Below are positions 1 through 10,700 of a DNA stretch of 30,617 nt, piece by piece. The DNA is from Auxenochlorella pyrenoidosa (taxonomy: Eukaryota > Chlorophyta > Trebouxiophyceae > Chlorellales > Chlorellaceae): NCBI GenBank assembly GCA_001430745.1, contig KQ482066.1:895877-926493 (forward strand), read 5' to 3'. The stretch's first letter is position 1, and every line of letters starts with the position of its first letter. A program made the position numbers and the translations under genes. Under the pieces are notes generated by a model. It searched no databases and was not told the origin of the DNA. It worked only from the letters and a program-made list of their open reading frames with translations.

Positions 1-3000
1 GGGGGATACGGTGCAGGCAGGCCCATCGGATGGCTTGTTTGGGTGCGCCTCCTCGCAGCAAGCAGGTGGCTTCCAGGTGGCGGCCGAGTCGGCAGGCAGC
101 AGGGAGCCAGCAGACGGTTTCGGCGTCCACACGGCTGGGCGCAACAGCAGCGGCCCCGCCCCGCCCACTGCCCGCCCAGCGCATGAGGCAGGATACGGCA
201 GGGGACAGGAGTGCAAGGCGGTGGGGGACTTGCTTGTACATGTCGCCGATGGCGCCCTGCGAGGATGGCTGGTTCACCAGCACACGCACCTGCACACTGC
301 CAGGGCGGAAGCTTAGAGGAGAGAGCAGAGGCCGCTCATATACGCACCGGCAGCGCCAGGCTTGTGCCGCCGCTGGCCGGCCCGGCACCTGGGGAACTGG
401 CGACGCAGCAAACTGCAGTGCGTAAAGCACGCTCTGGGCGCTGCCGAGCCCGGGCACTCACGGTCTTCACCGTCTGCTGGAAGCGCTGGATGTGCTCGCG
501 GTTCAGCGGGCTCGTGTCTGTGCAGGAAGGGAGCCAAGAGGCGCACAGGTGCACATGTCGACCCCCGCCAGCCCAGCCGGCCCCGGCACGGGCGGCGGTG
601 CGTGCTGTCAGGCAGGCGCATGCTGCGAGCCCAGGGCAGCCAGCCATTGGCTCCAGCCACTCACACAGCACCGAGGTGTGCCCCGCCCCAAAGAGCATGA
701 CCAGCCTGTCTGCCTTGGCCAGGGCATCACCAAAGTCGCTTGCGCGGTACATGGCAAGCACCTGCGGAACCGCGCGGAGGACGGCATGGCCAGGCACATG
801 CGATCTTGCTTCCCCTCAAGGCACCCTCTTCGGCTGGCTGTTGCAGGCACAGCGCTTCAGTGCCTCCCATTCTTTATCAGCACGCTCTCTTCGTGCCAGA
901 TTGCCAAGGCTGCAACCCGGCCTCCTGGCCTGGGTGTGAAGCTCACTGCCAGCTGGCAGCTGCCGCCCCTGTGACCCGCGTCTCCGCAGCCGCGCCTCCC
1001 CGGGCCTCTTGCGCCTCCCTGCAGGCCAGCTGAGCCTGACTGCCAGCTGCCAGGCAGCCAGGCGCCGCCTGACTTGCACTCCCCCTCACCGGGCAAAGCT
1101 TCTCTTGGCTCAGTGCCTCCTCTTTGCCAATCACTTCGGCCTCGGCAATGATGATGCGGGTCCACTCGGGCACCTGGCGGTGGGGGGAGAGGAGGGGGGG
1201 GGGGGGGGCGGGGGGAAGGCGTGCATCGGTGGGAACCAAACGAGGCATGAGGAGAGGCACACGGCTGCTTGCCCGGGAAGTATGGGACCCATGGGGGATT
1301 GCGCAGTGCATGGCAGCTGGCCTTGCAGATGGGCAATGCTGCCGTGTCCCACCAATGCCCACACAATGATGCTGTCAGCCAGGCGCGGTGTCGCTTGCAG
1401 GGCCTGTGAATGCCCCACCTGCAGGCCGAAGATCTCTGCCAGGTGCAGAGCCGACTGGCCCACCACTTCGGCATTCAGCCGACCGTCCACGATGAGCTTG
1501 CGGCGCACCTGCCGGGCGGGGCAGAGCTCTCCTCGGGGGGCTGCATCGGCCCTTGGGTGCCCCGCCGGCAGCCACTTGCGAGTCTGCGCCTGCCCCTGGA
1601 GCACGCTGGCACCACCACTACGCGCGAAGCCTCACGCCGAGGCCGGCACCCAGGTGCTTCGCGGCTGTTGGCGCGGCAAAGTGCCATTCCCTGCCCCCTG
1701 CTGTGCCCCGTGCGCTCTGCGCGGCTCCGCCAGCGGCGCCGGCGCCACCATCCAGCCACACCGGGGCGCCAGCGCCGCCATCCAGCCATACCAGGCCCCC
1801 ACCTTGTCCCTCTCCTCCTCGCTCCTCAGGAAGTATGCGCCCCGCCGCAGGAACTCAGCCCTGACCGCCTCATACTGGCTGTCCACCTGGGGTGGGGGGG
1901 CAGGAGGGGGCCCGACAGGCAGGGCAGGCTGGGCAAGCATGGCTGTCGGCAACAGGAGAAGTTCGGCCCTGGCTTACGCCCAGTCAGCTGGTCTGCTGCA
2001 CACGTGCGGGCTGAAGTGAAGCAAGGCTTGCAGGAGACACGGCAGGGTGCATGAACGCAGGAGGCAAGGCATGGAGAGGAGGCAGCCGGAGAAGAACCTC
2101 AGGCTGGGCAGGCAGCACCCAAGTTGCGCGCAGTGCAGTACGCTTCCGCCTACACTCAGCAGCCCGCCCCGGGGTACCCCAGCTGGACCGATTTCCAGCT
2201 GAAACGCCCGCTCACCACCACCACTGACTGCTCGCTGGCGCAGATGACGCCATTGTCAAAGGTCTGCGGTCCGGCGGCGAGCAGCATGGCGGGTTTGGGG
2301 ATGGCGGCAGCGGGGCTGCTGTCCGCATGAGTCATATAATGCTGAACAGCTGTTGTCAAGCAACAAGCTGGGACAGCTGTAGCATTCCAGGCCCGGGCAG
2401 CCGCCTGCGGCATGCTGAAGATGCCAACCAACACAGCACCTGCCATTCAGGGGGAACCTTCCCTTTAAACACTTACTTAAGTCCACTGTGCAATGAATGT
2501 TGGATCACATGCGTGCCAGTGCAAGAACACAGCTGGCTTGCCTTGGAGATGAGGATGGAGGAGACCGCCTGCTGCACGTCTGCGGTTGCGTCGATAACGG
2601 CGGGGGTATTGCCGGCGCCCACCCCCACCGCCGGGTTGCCCGAGGAGTAAGCGGCGCGCACCATGGCTGGGCCCCCAGTGGCCAGGATGAGGGCCACCTG
2701 TGGAAATATACGATTCAAGAGAAAGGGACGGGAAGCGGGAGAGGCGGGGTTGTGCCCAGGGGTGCGAGGCGGAGCACTCCAGCAGGAAAGCCATGGCATG
2801 CGGGCCGCGACCAAGCCGGGAAATGTTTTTAGCAGGCAGTTCACGGCAGCTTTACGCCGTTCCCTGGCCGTCAAACACTCCATTGATTGTCCACGAAGGG
2901 GATACCGCCCACACTGCAGTCCAGCAAGGGTCGCCCACCTTCTTGCCTACCCACCCGCGGCGCTGCATGTGGCTCTGCTGCGCCCCACCGCCCTGACCCC

Positions 3001-4652
3001 CCACCTGCGGCGCTTGCATGAGGGCCTGGCTGACCAGCAGCGAGGGGTCCTCGATCCAGGAGATGATGTCGGGCGGTGCGCCCGCCTCCACCGCCGCGTC
3101 GCGCACAATGCGCGCCGCCTCGATCGTGCAGCGCTTGGCACGGGGGTGCGGGCACAGCACCTGCGATGGGAAACAACCCACGCAGGGCTTGGCAGGGGAG
3201 CAGGCATGCGCGCCATGGCAGCGCTTGGGTTGAGGACAGGCAAGTCGCATTTCATCTGTCCACTCACCAGCGAGTTGCGTGTCTTGAGCGCCAGCAGCGC
3301 TTTGAAGATGGCTGTGGAGGTGGGGTTGGTTGTGGGCACCACGCCTGCAGGTGAGGTGGGCCACAGCTAGGGTGGAGCTGGTTTGCCGACATCTTGTTCT
3401 CCATTGGCTTCAGGCGCATGCGAGGATGGGACTCGCGGCTGATGCGGGATGCTGCAGCTGTCAATACAGCTTGACATCATTGCTGGCACCAAGCACAAGC
3501 CGCAAGGTGTCGAGCGATGCCGTCCATGCAACAGGGCCGTCACGCAGCGCCAGTCCATGCAGGCTGTGGCCAGGCCCACCCGCAATGACGCCCATCGGCT
3601 CTGCCACCTTGGTCACGCCGCCTGCAGGGCAGCAGTCGGCACCAGCAGATGACCAATGGGCGACGGTGCCAACAACCGTCAGGTCGATGAGCGAGGCCTG
3701 CCGCCCGGCACATGGCGCATGCAGCTGCCTGTGGCCGGGCGCGACAGCGCGCCCAGCACGGGGACCATGGGCGGAGCGATCACGCGCGTGCGAGCGCACC
3801 CGATGAGTCGCACTCGATCACATCCACCGTCTTCTCGTCGCGGTACTTGTGGTACACAAACTCGCTGGCAAAGTGGTTCTTGGTCACCTGCGGGGGGCGG
3901 GCTCCGCCGGGGGGCGGCTGTCCAGCGCTGCCGCCACGTGGGCGTGCCGCTGCGGGGCTGGCAGCCAGCCCTGCCCTCGAACCCTCCCAGCGAAACACAA
4001 GAGAATGCTTGAGAGTGAGGTCCAGGCGCAGGGCACGCCCCACCTTGTCCTCCAGCAGGCCCATCCCCGTCTCCTCCACCGCCATTTTGGCCAGCGGCAG
4101 GCGCGCCTCGTTTGCAGCAAGTGCCGCAGCCCGGAAGATCTCGTCCACCTGCAGCAGTCGCGGGGGCATGCGCCGTGCAGCAAGCTTGACCAGCTAGCAG
4201 ACCGATTTTCCTGAGGTCAAGCAAGCCAGTGCAAGAGAGAAGGCTGCATGGTTGCCGGCTTCTGCAAGCAAGGCTTCTGCCTGCCATGACTGGTGGGCAG
4301 AGTGTCCGCAAGGAACCAACCTGCTCCTGGGAGTATGTTGCAAACATTGCCTGCGCCGCTTGCGAGGCCGCCAGCAGCGAATTGAGCATCTGCATGTCCG
4401 CATCGCTGGCCACCTTGTGCACCTGCAGGGCCGGGCCCAACAGGTTGCCGGCGCCGGCGCCCAGTTGCAGTGACCGGATTGTGCGGCGGCGGGACCTGCA
4501 CATGCATGCATGACATCCAGCTTCCGACATCTTACCGTTGTAACGGTTTTGGGCTCGGTCGAGGGCGTAATGTGCACGTCTTCGTTCTCAGACTTCGCCG
4601 CCTTTTCACCGCCAGAATCCGGCGTAATCACAGGACACGGAATGCCAGGCAT
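1..4652 (-). CDS. ADHE: Bifunctional aldehyde/alcohol dehydrogenase AdhE, N-terminal aldehyde dehydrogenase half (3' end outside window)
   Basis: AdhE reduces acetyl-CoA to acetaldehyde and then ethanol with NADH during fermentation. Fifteen phase-consistent exons give 454 residues: 4536-4652, 4321-4422, 4044-4148, 3800-3887, 3580-3621, 3268-3344, 3005-3160, 2542-2697, 2216-2263, 1803-1886, 1419-1508, 1090-1173, 665-761, 462-517, 230-289. Family motifs appear in order: [45 protein letters not shown]-like [32 protein letters not shown] (about 254-261), then the thioester-forming cysteine at about residue 289 in [13 protein letters not shown]. The last exon carries [14 protein letters not shown]. 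The iron-dependent alcohol dehydrogenase half lies beyond the left edge. The start ATG has an in-frame TAG nine bases upstream. The leader ([15 protein letters not shown]) is acidic and not a typical basic transit peptide, so the compartment is unclear. Intron 8 starts with GC. Confidence 0.95.
1741..1792. repeat. Two-copy 30-bp direct repeat in an AdhE intron
   Basis: Copies at 1741-1762 and 1771-1792 share a core CCATCCAGCCA with the same flanks (period 30 bases). They lie in the intron 1509-1802, just downstream on the sense strand of the donor of exon 1803-1886. Confidence 0.6.
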
Positions 4653-4765
4653 GGCCTTCTAACACCACTATTAGCCCGGGAAAGGCGGTTGTGCCAAACG
4701 GCGGAATGGTTCCAGGGTTCTCTCGTTGTTAGGGACTGCACCCTTCACCGATAATCGTCAGTGTA

Positions 4766-4777
4766 CCTTATTATAGG
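4766..4777 (-). promoter_or_regulatory. TATA/CArG-like element upstream of AdhE
   Basis: On the minus strand this reads CCTATAATAAGG, an AT core flanked by CC and GG, about 115 bases upstream of the AdhE ATG. It could be a TATA-type core promoter or just an AT-rich spot. The position fits a core promoter if the 5' leader is about 80-90 bases. There is no direct evidence of function. Confidence 0.25.
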
Positions 4778-5038
4778 ATTTGGACAGTGAACACGACAAG
4801 CTGCGAGGAGCAGCGTCGGGGTTGTCTCGGGCAGGTGGCTCTCGCGGCTCTTCTGCGCTGCTATGACGGCTACTTGTGCGAGTAAGCTATGAATGTGTCG
4901 TACAAACTGAAAGCTTGCGTCGAGAGCAGCCTCCCAGCTGTCGCCTGCTGGCCCCGATGCCTCTCTGTCGCTGGATTCTGCAGATTCTGCTGTCCACCTC
5001 CCCCCTGTTCATCCCTGGGCGTGTTCATTTTTTGGTGT

Positions 5039-5043
5039 TTACA
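5039..5043 (-). terminator. Candidate poly(A) signal TGTAA for the DUF6544-like gene
   Basis: TTACA on the plus strand reads TGTAA on the minus strand, the usual green-algal polyadenylation signal. It lies only 24 bases after the stop at 5067-5069, which would give a very short 3' UTR. I saw no closer alternative. Confidence 0.5.
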
Positions 5044-5066
5044 TATCACATGGATCTGTAGCCGCA

Positions 5067-6904
5067 TCACTCTGCCTTGAGCTCCTCGATGCGGAACCGC
5101 ACGTACGCCGCCTCTTTGCCGCCCGCACCTGCCCACGACGCGTCTGCTTCCGTCGGCACTAACATGCGCCTGCCGCTGGTGTTGCCGCTTCCAGGGGTCA
5201 CAACTCTGCGGATGACAGGATGAGAATGCTGCGCCGGACTTGCACCTGCCAGTTGCGTGCCGCGCACCCAGACGCATGCCCCTGCTCTTGCCGCAAGCCA
5301 AGGCAGGAGAGCTAGCGAAGGCTGCAGGCATGTGGGCATGTGCCAGCCCTGGCACACAGCAGCTGCTGCCGTTGATGCCCTGCTACCCCCCATGGTGCTC
5401 TTGAGATGCTGGATCCAACTCACGGCAGGTGCCTGTATCCGCGGTACCGTACCACCCACCGCCGCCGTGGCTGCCCAGCCTCAACCCTGTCGCCCGGGCG
5501 GAAGTAATCATCAGATCGGAAGCTGCAGGCAGGGTTGGGGTACACGTGTCCTCTGAGCTTGATGCCCTCAGATTTGTGCAGGCCATGCAGCATTATGCTC
5601 GCTGAGGACACTGGGCGCGCCAGGCATGGCGGATACTGGCGGCAGTGCATAGCCAGGAGGTCTCGCTGACCCAGAACTGAGTGCAGGCGCGCTTGCTGTT
5701 TAGCTGTTCACGCAGGCTTGTATGCTGGGCATTCGTCACCCCACCTGGTCACATTCCCGTCAGCATCGAACGTAAAAACACCGCTGGCTGTGCTGCCCGC
5801 GTGCGTCACCACAGCGCAAGCCTCTGCTTGGTAGACAGCGGACCAACTGGAGCATTGCATCAGGCATCGACATGCTGGGTGTGATAAGATGTTTCATGCA
5901 TGAGGCAAATCAACAAGCATCCCATGCAGCAACCAGACTGACCGTTGTCTGCCCCTGGCACCGCCTGCCAGCGCAGCCAAGGACTAGGCAACAGGGCGGC
6001 GGGGAAGCCTGGGGCCTCTGCAGGTGTGTGGGCAGGCACAGGCTGATGTGAGAGCGATGCCAGCCTGTGACGAGGAGGCAGGGCTTGGAAGGAGCGGCCC
6101 ATGGAGGCATGTATCTACTCAACAGTATATGCCTGCTGATCCTGGGGCTGCGCCTGCCACTTCCGCTCTGCCGCGCTGCCCTGCGCACCCGCTAGCCAGC
6201 GCGCCAGCATGGCAGCATCCAGCGGGCCGGGCCCGCTCTCAGCCACTGCAGGCAGCCAGCCCCAGAGCCGCCAGTCGAGGCCGCCGCGGCCAGCTGCGCG
6301 CCAGTCAGCGCCCAAAATGCCCACCAGCGGCTTGAAGCGGCAGCTGGCAGACCACACGAGCGCGGGGACCAGTGGCGAGGCGGTCTGGCACATCACAAGG
6401 GAGCAGAACAGAAAGTAAACAGTTCGGCAGAGCAGTGGGTGGGCTGGCAGCAGCGTCAGGGTACCCACAGCCAGGCTCCACCACTCGCACCTGTGTGGCG
6501 GTCATGGGCCACCACGGGCTGTCAGGGTCGAAGCGGAACTCTCCCACCTGCTGGACTGTGACCAGCCTGCACTCAAGGCAGGGCGTCAACTGCAGGCGCT
6601 GCTTGCGGGCATCGCCGCTCGGCAAAGGCAGCTCAGATTGGTTGCAGGCTTGTCAAGGGAGTAGGCAGATCAAACCACTGAATTGACCTTCTCACTTGTA
6701 TTGCGGCAAGTCTGGGGCGCCTGTGCGCTCTAGATAGCGCCGCACGCAGGCTGGCAGAGTGGCCAAACGCTGCTGCCTGCCGCCGCCAGTGGCAGCACCG
6801 GCGCCATCGGCGGCAGAGGCAGAGGCTGCGGCAGAAGCTTCCTCGCGCAGTTGAGAGAGGGTCTGAGCCACGCTCCGATCAAATCCGCGGCTCAGGAAGC
6901 CCAT
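5067..6904 (-). CDS. DUF6544 (formerly DUF6920)-like protein, 299 residues
   Basis: Six phase-consistent exons join to exactly 300 codons including TGA: 6696-6904, 6491-6617, 6189-6384, 5745-5874, 5424-5522, 5067-5205. The order of signatures follows the DUF6544 family as I know it: a VRRYLERTGAP segment near residue 60, GEFRF and WWPMTATQ, PLVPALVWSAS, a central FDADGNVTSFRSDDYF, a WVVRYRGYR stretch, then LVPTEADASW and a C-terminal VRFRIEEL strand. The family's biochemical role is unknown and it is common in bacteria. No signal peptide or membrane helix is evident. The ATG at 6902-6904 opens exon 1. Least certain is the junction 6189/5874, where the family is least conserved, and the acceptor at 6617. 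The family assignment rests on recall of its motifs, not on a search. Confidence 0.75.
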
Positions 6905-7750
6905 CTTTCAGGGGCGGCGTCCGCCGGTCTGACCGTGGTGGGCGGGCAGTGGATGTTTTCGTGCAGATAATGAATTGTGGCTCGAGAGCGACAAAAATGA
7001 ACGATCTGCGTTGTTACTGAGATTGAGAACTACCGGTGCTCGGTCGTTGAGCGCGCGCGCAGTCTTGAAGGCCTGGGTGAGGCGATGACTGCGGCCGCTC
7101 CCTGCACTGCACTGACCAATTAGTCGGCACTCCTTTCCGGGCGGGAATCGACAATTTGCCCTTGTGCTGCCCCGCCTGCGCAAAGTTGGCGCATCGGTGT
7201 ACTGATGGCGCCTCAATATACTGCAGCCTCAGCTGCCTGTTCCTTCGTCTCAAGCTATCGCCCCTGCACTGCCTAACATTGACATGTCCTGCCTGCAGCG
7301 ACATCATGTTCCCACCGGGAAAGCAACGCAACATTCAAGAAGCAGACTCGCCGGCACGGAATCCAACTTAAGAGGGCTGGCAAGGCGTTGGGGTAAAGAA
7401 AGAGCGGTGTTGGGCACCGTGCGGGTGCGCACAGAGCAGGTTTATTGTCCAACGAACGCCGACATGGTTGGGTTCCTTCGAAACAAAAAACGAATGGATC
7501 GTGAGGATAATAGGGCACAACCGGCCAGCTGCCAGCCTAAGTTCAACGCTCGATAGCCAGAGAGCGACATGGGGGGAGAGAGCAATGCAAAGACATGAGT
7601 TGAACACGCATGCATACAAAGGACATCTGAGCAAAGCAATATTTAGGCGCAGCGCACAGAAGCGGCAGCAGCAGCAGCAGCCACGCCTCCTTACGCTTTG
7701 GAAACGTGCGGCACAGGAGCGTGGGAACCCCTTGCCTGCAGGCCGTGCAC
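6905..7750. other. Intergenic region between aminopeptidase 3' end and DUF6544-like gene start
   Basis: These 846 bases lie after the stop of the M1 aminopeptidase gene and before the ATG of the DUF6544-like gene, both on the minus strand. They should hold a 3' UTR and a promoter. Open frames here are short, lack family motifs, and lack splice partners. I found no TGTAA on the minus strand close to the aminopeptidase stop, so its poly(A) site is not identified. No RNA gene was recognised. Confidence 0.6.
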
Positions 7751-10700
7751 TCAGTTCTCCTTGACGTATTGACAGACAGCTGCCGCCTGGTTCTGCAGGA
7801 GTTTGAGGAATTGCTCCGCCTTGCCAATTGACTTTACAAAGGTGCTGGCCGGGCAGCCTGCAGGGACGGCAGGGGAAAGGGAGGGGAGGAGCATGGCTGT
7901 GAGGCCACCTGGCAGGCGTGGCAGCCAGGCAGCTTGCCTGACATCAACAGCGCAGAGGATTGTCGGGCTCGTGTGCTGCGGATCCTGCAGCAGCCGCCCC
8001 TGCCTCGAAGGCGCCCAGAGAGCCGGCCAGCCCCCAAGCGCTGGCGGGCCCGGCACCCCACCACCATGCTGCATGCAGCGGGCAGGGCCCACACTGGCGT
8101 CGCTGCCACGGTCCCCGCTGGCTGCCTGGGAGGGAAAACGTCAACATGAACAACAGCCGATCACCCCGCGCACCTTTGGCCTTGATAGAGGCGAGCAGGC
8201 CATTGGTGGTGTCAGTCAGCTGCTCGTAGGTTGCCTCTGTGGGCGGCTGCGGCAGCTGCTCTACCGTGGTGCAGCGCACAGCGGTGACGTCCAGCCCCGC
8301 GGCGGCCAGACCGGGAAGCAGGCCGTCCCAGTTGGCTGCACAGGGGCAGTGCGCAGGGAGGCGTGCAAAAGGGGTTGTCTTTAAGAAACCCGGGGCGCCA
8401 CAAGCGAGGCCGCCCAACGCATAGAGCTGCCAGGCCCATTGTTCTCAGATGCCGCTGACATGCCAGCTGACCCCGGTTGCAAAGGCATCCGTCCTGGCAC
8501 GCGTGCGCCCCCGCCCCCCCCTGGCGCCCAGTAGAGCAGAGCAGGGCGGGCCTCACCCTGCAGGTACTCCACAGCTGCCTGGTACTGCCAGGAGCTCTGG
8601 CGGGCCGCGTTGGACACGAGCGTCGGCACATGGCTGCAGGAGCGCCACGGAGCATGGCACCAGGGTGTGAAGGGAAGCGTCACCGAGACCAGAGAGCAGC
8701 TGGGGCCAGCTTGTACAGCGGTTACGAGCACAGCAGGCCGCGCCCCTGCCAAGGCCGCACGCCGGTATGCTGTGCCACCTGGCCACTGCCTCACCCGGCC
8801 ACATCGATGTAGCGCTCCTTGCAGCGCTGCTTGGCGGCGTTGGTGGGCACCGTGAGACAGCCTGCGGCGAGCACGATTACAACTGATTGAGCAGAGGCCA
8901 AAGCAGGCGGCTCGCCTCTGCAACCCGGCCTGTAGATTTACACCCGACGTGGGGGCACAGCGCGTCGGGAGCATCGGACAGCTCCTGTCCGGCACCTGAG
9001 GCAGCCCAAGAGCTGCGGCGCACACAACAGGTCCCCCCCGGATCCACACCCCCGAGCTGCGCCCACCTTGCGTGCTCAGCGCCGTGCCGTTGGTGGCGTT
9101 GCCGAAGAGCCACGGCAGCGTGCTTGTCTTGAGCAGCTGCACCGCGGTGTGGTTGGCGCCCACGTCGGCGACGGCGCCGCCCGAGGGGTCGGCCAGCAGG
9201 CCCAGCATGGGCAGCGCGTACAGGCAGCGCAGCGCCTCTGACAGGTCGGCAGAGCTGCGGTAGCAGTCCTGCAGGGTGGCAGAAGGGTTGATGAGAAGGG
9301 GAGTGGAGATTAGGTCGAGAGCAGAAGATGCGTTGCAGCGGGGGTGTGGGGTGTGGGCTGGGGTGAGGTGGGGTGCCGAAATGTGTTGGGTGGGTGCCAG
9401 GGGGTGCGGGTTCAGTCGGCATTGCTGCAAGCCCGCAGGGCACGGCGCGACCCAACGTCTGCCCAACCGTTGTTCCGGCCTTGGCCCCTGACCTAAACTG
9501 TCGCCCACCTGCAGCGCCCAGCCAAACCGCTCCGGCAGCTCCGCCTCCTTGATTGTTGTGCCGTTGGCGGCATCCAGGATGACCCTTGTGCACTCCGGGG
9601 GCATGGCAGCGCCGATCATGTAGACTGCAGCACAGGGCAGGGCGTGCCTTTGCTGAAATCTGGGGTTGGTGGCAGGGCCGTCTGGCAGGGCGTGACCTTG
9701 CAGCCGCAGCAGTCCTGTGGGCATGCGGCCGGTCAATACCACGCAGCCTGCAGGCAAGCAACGAGAAGCACGGCTTGCCAGCGGGCAGGAAGTCGGCGGT
9801 AGGGGTGTCGGCATCCTCGGCGTCGTCCACAGCAGACAGGTTGAGCTGGGGCAGCAGGTAGCGCCTGAACAGGGGCGTGCTGGGCAGCAGCGCGCACACA
9901 TCCTCCACCACGCCGGAGATGGTGGTATTCCCGCTTGCCTGGGGCAGCGTGCCCACCTGCAACGGCGAGGCGGCGGCCCAGGCGGGCAGGGTCACCGGCA
10001 GCGGCAGCTGCAACCGTAAGGAGCGCTGTCCAATAAAATGGCCAGCCCGGCGCGGCTGAGCAATGCGCCCCCCCCCCCCCAAAAAAAAAAACTAAAAAAA
10101 AAACTTGATTGGGGCAGGCGGCGGCTGGCCGGCCCCACCTGCCACAGCATGCGGGGCCCGGCCAGCTGCTTCAGCAGGTCCTGGGGGGCGGCGTCGGCGC
10201 CGGCGCCGGGCAGCCAGTCCTCCTGAACGGCCTGGATGAGCGGGTCCAGGTGCCGCTGCATGAAGGCGGAGAACTGGCTCTGCGGCAGGGGGGGTGGGGG
10301 GGTGGGGGGGTGGGGTGGGGCNNNNNNNNNNNNNNNNNNNNNNNNNNNNNNNNNNNNNNNNNNNNNNNNNNNNNNNNNNNNNNNNNNNNNNNNNNNNNNN
10401 NNNNNNNNNNNNNNNNNNNNNNNNNNNNNNNNNNNNNNNNNNNNNNNNNNNNNNNNNNNNNNNNNNNNNNNNNNNNNNNNNNNNNNNNNNNNNNNNNNNN
10501 NNNNNNNNNNNNNNNNNNNNNNNNNNNNNNNNNNNNNNNNNNNNNNNNNNNNNNNNNNNNNNNNNNNNNNNNNNNNNNNNNNNNNNNNNNNNNNNNNNNN
10601 NNNNNNNNNNNNNNNNNNNNNNNNNNNNNNNNNNNNNNNNNNNNNNNNNNNNNNNNNNNNNNNNNNNNNNNNNNNNNNNNNNNNNNNNNNNNNNNNNNNN

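Larger units (their letters stand above)
4653..5066. other. Intergenic region: AdhE 5' flank and DUF6544 gene 3' flank
   Basis: The 414 bases between the AdhE start and the stop of the next minus-strand gene are visibly richer in A and T than the genes. They should hold the AdhE promoter and 5' leader plus the short 3' UTR of the upstream gene. I see no convincing coding exon. One AT-rich symmetric element (4766-4777) and one poly(A) signal (5039-5043) are listed separately. Confidence 0.6.

Noticed and set aside
8381..10082. Long minus-strand frames of 400-500 residues
   Set aside because: They cross introns of the aminopeptidase in the wrong frame or read through them; their composition (Arg/Pro/Ala/His) is that of GC-rich shadow frames.
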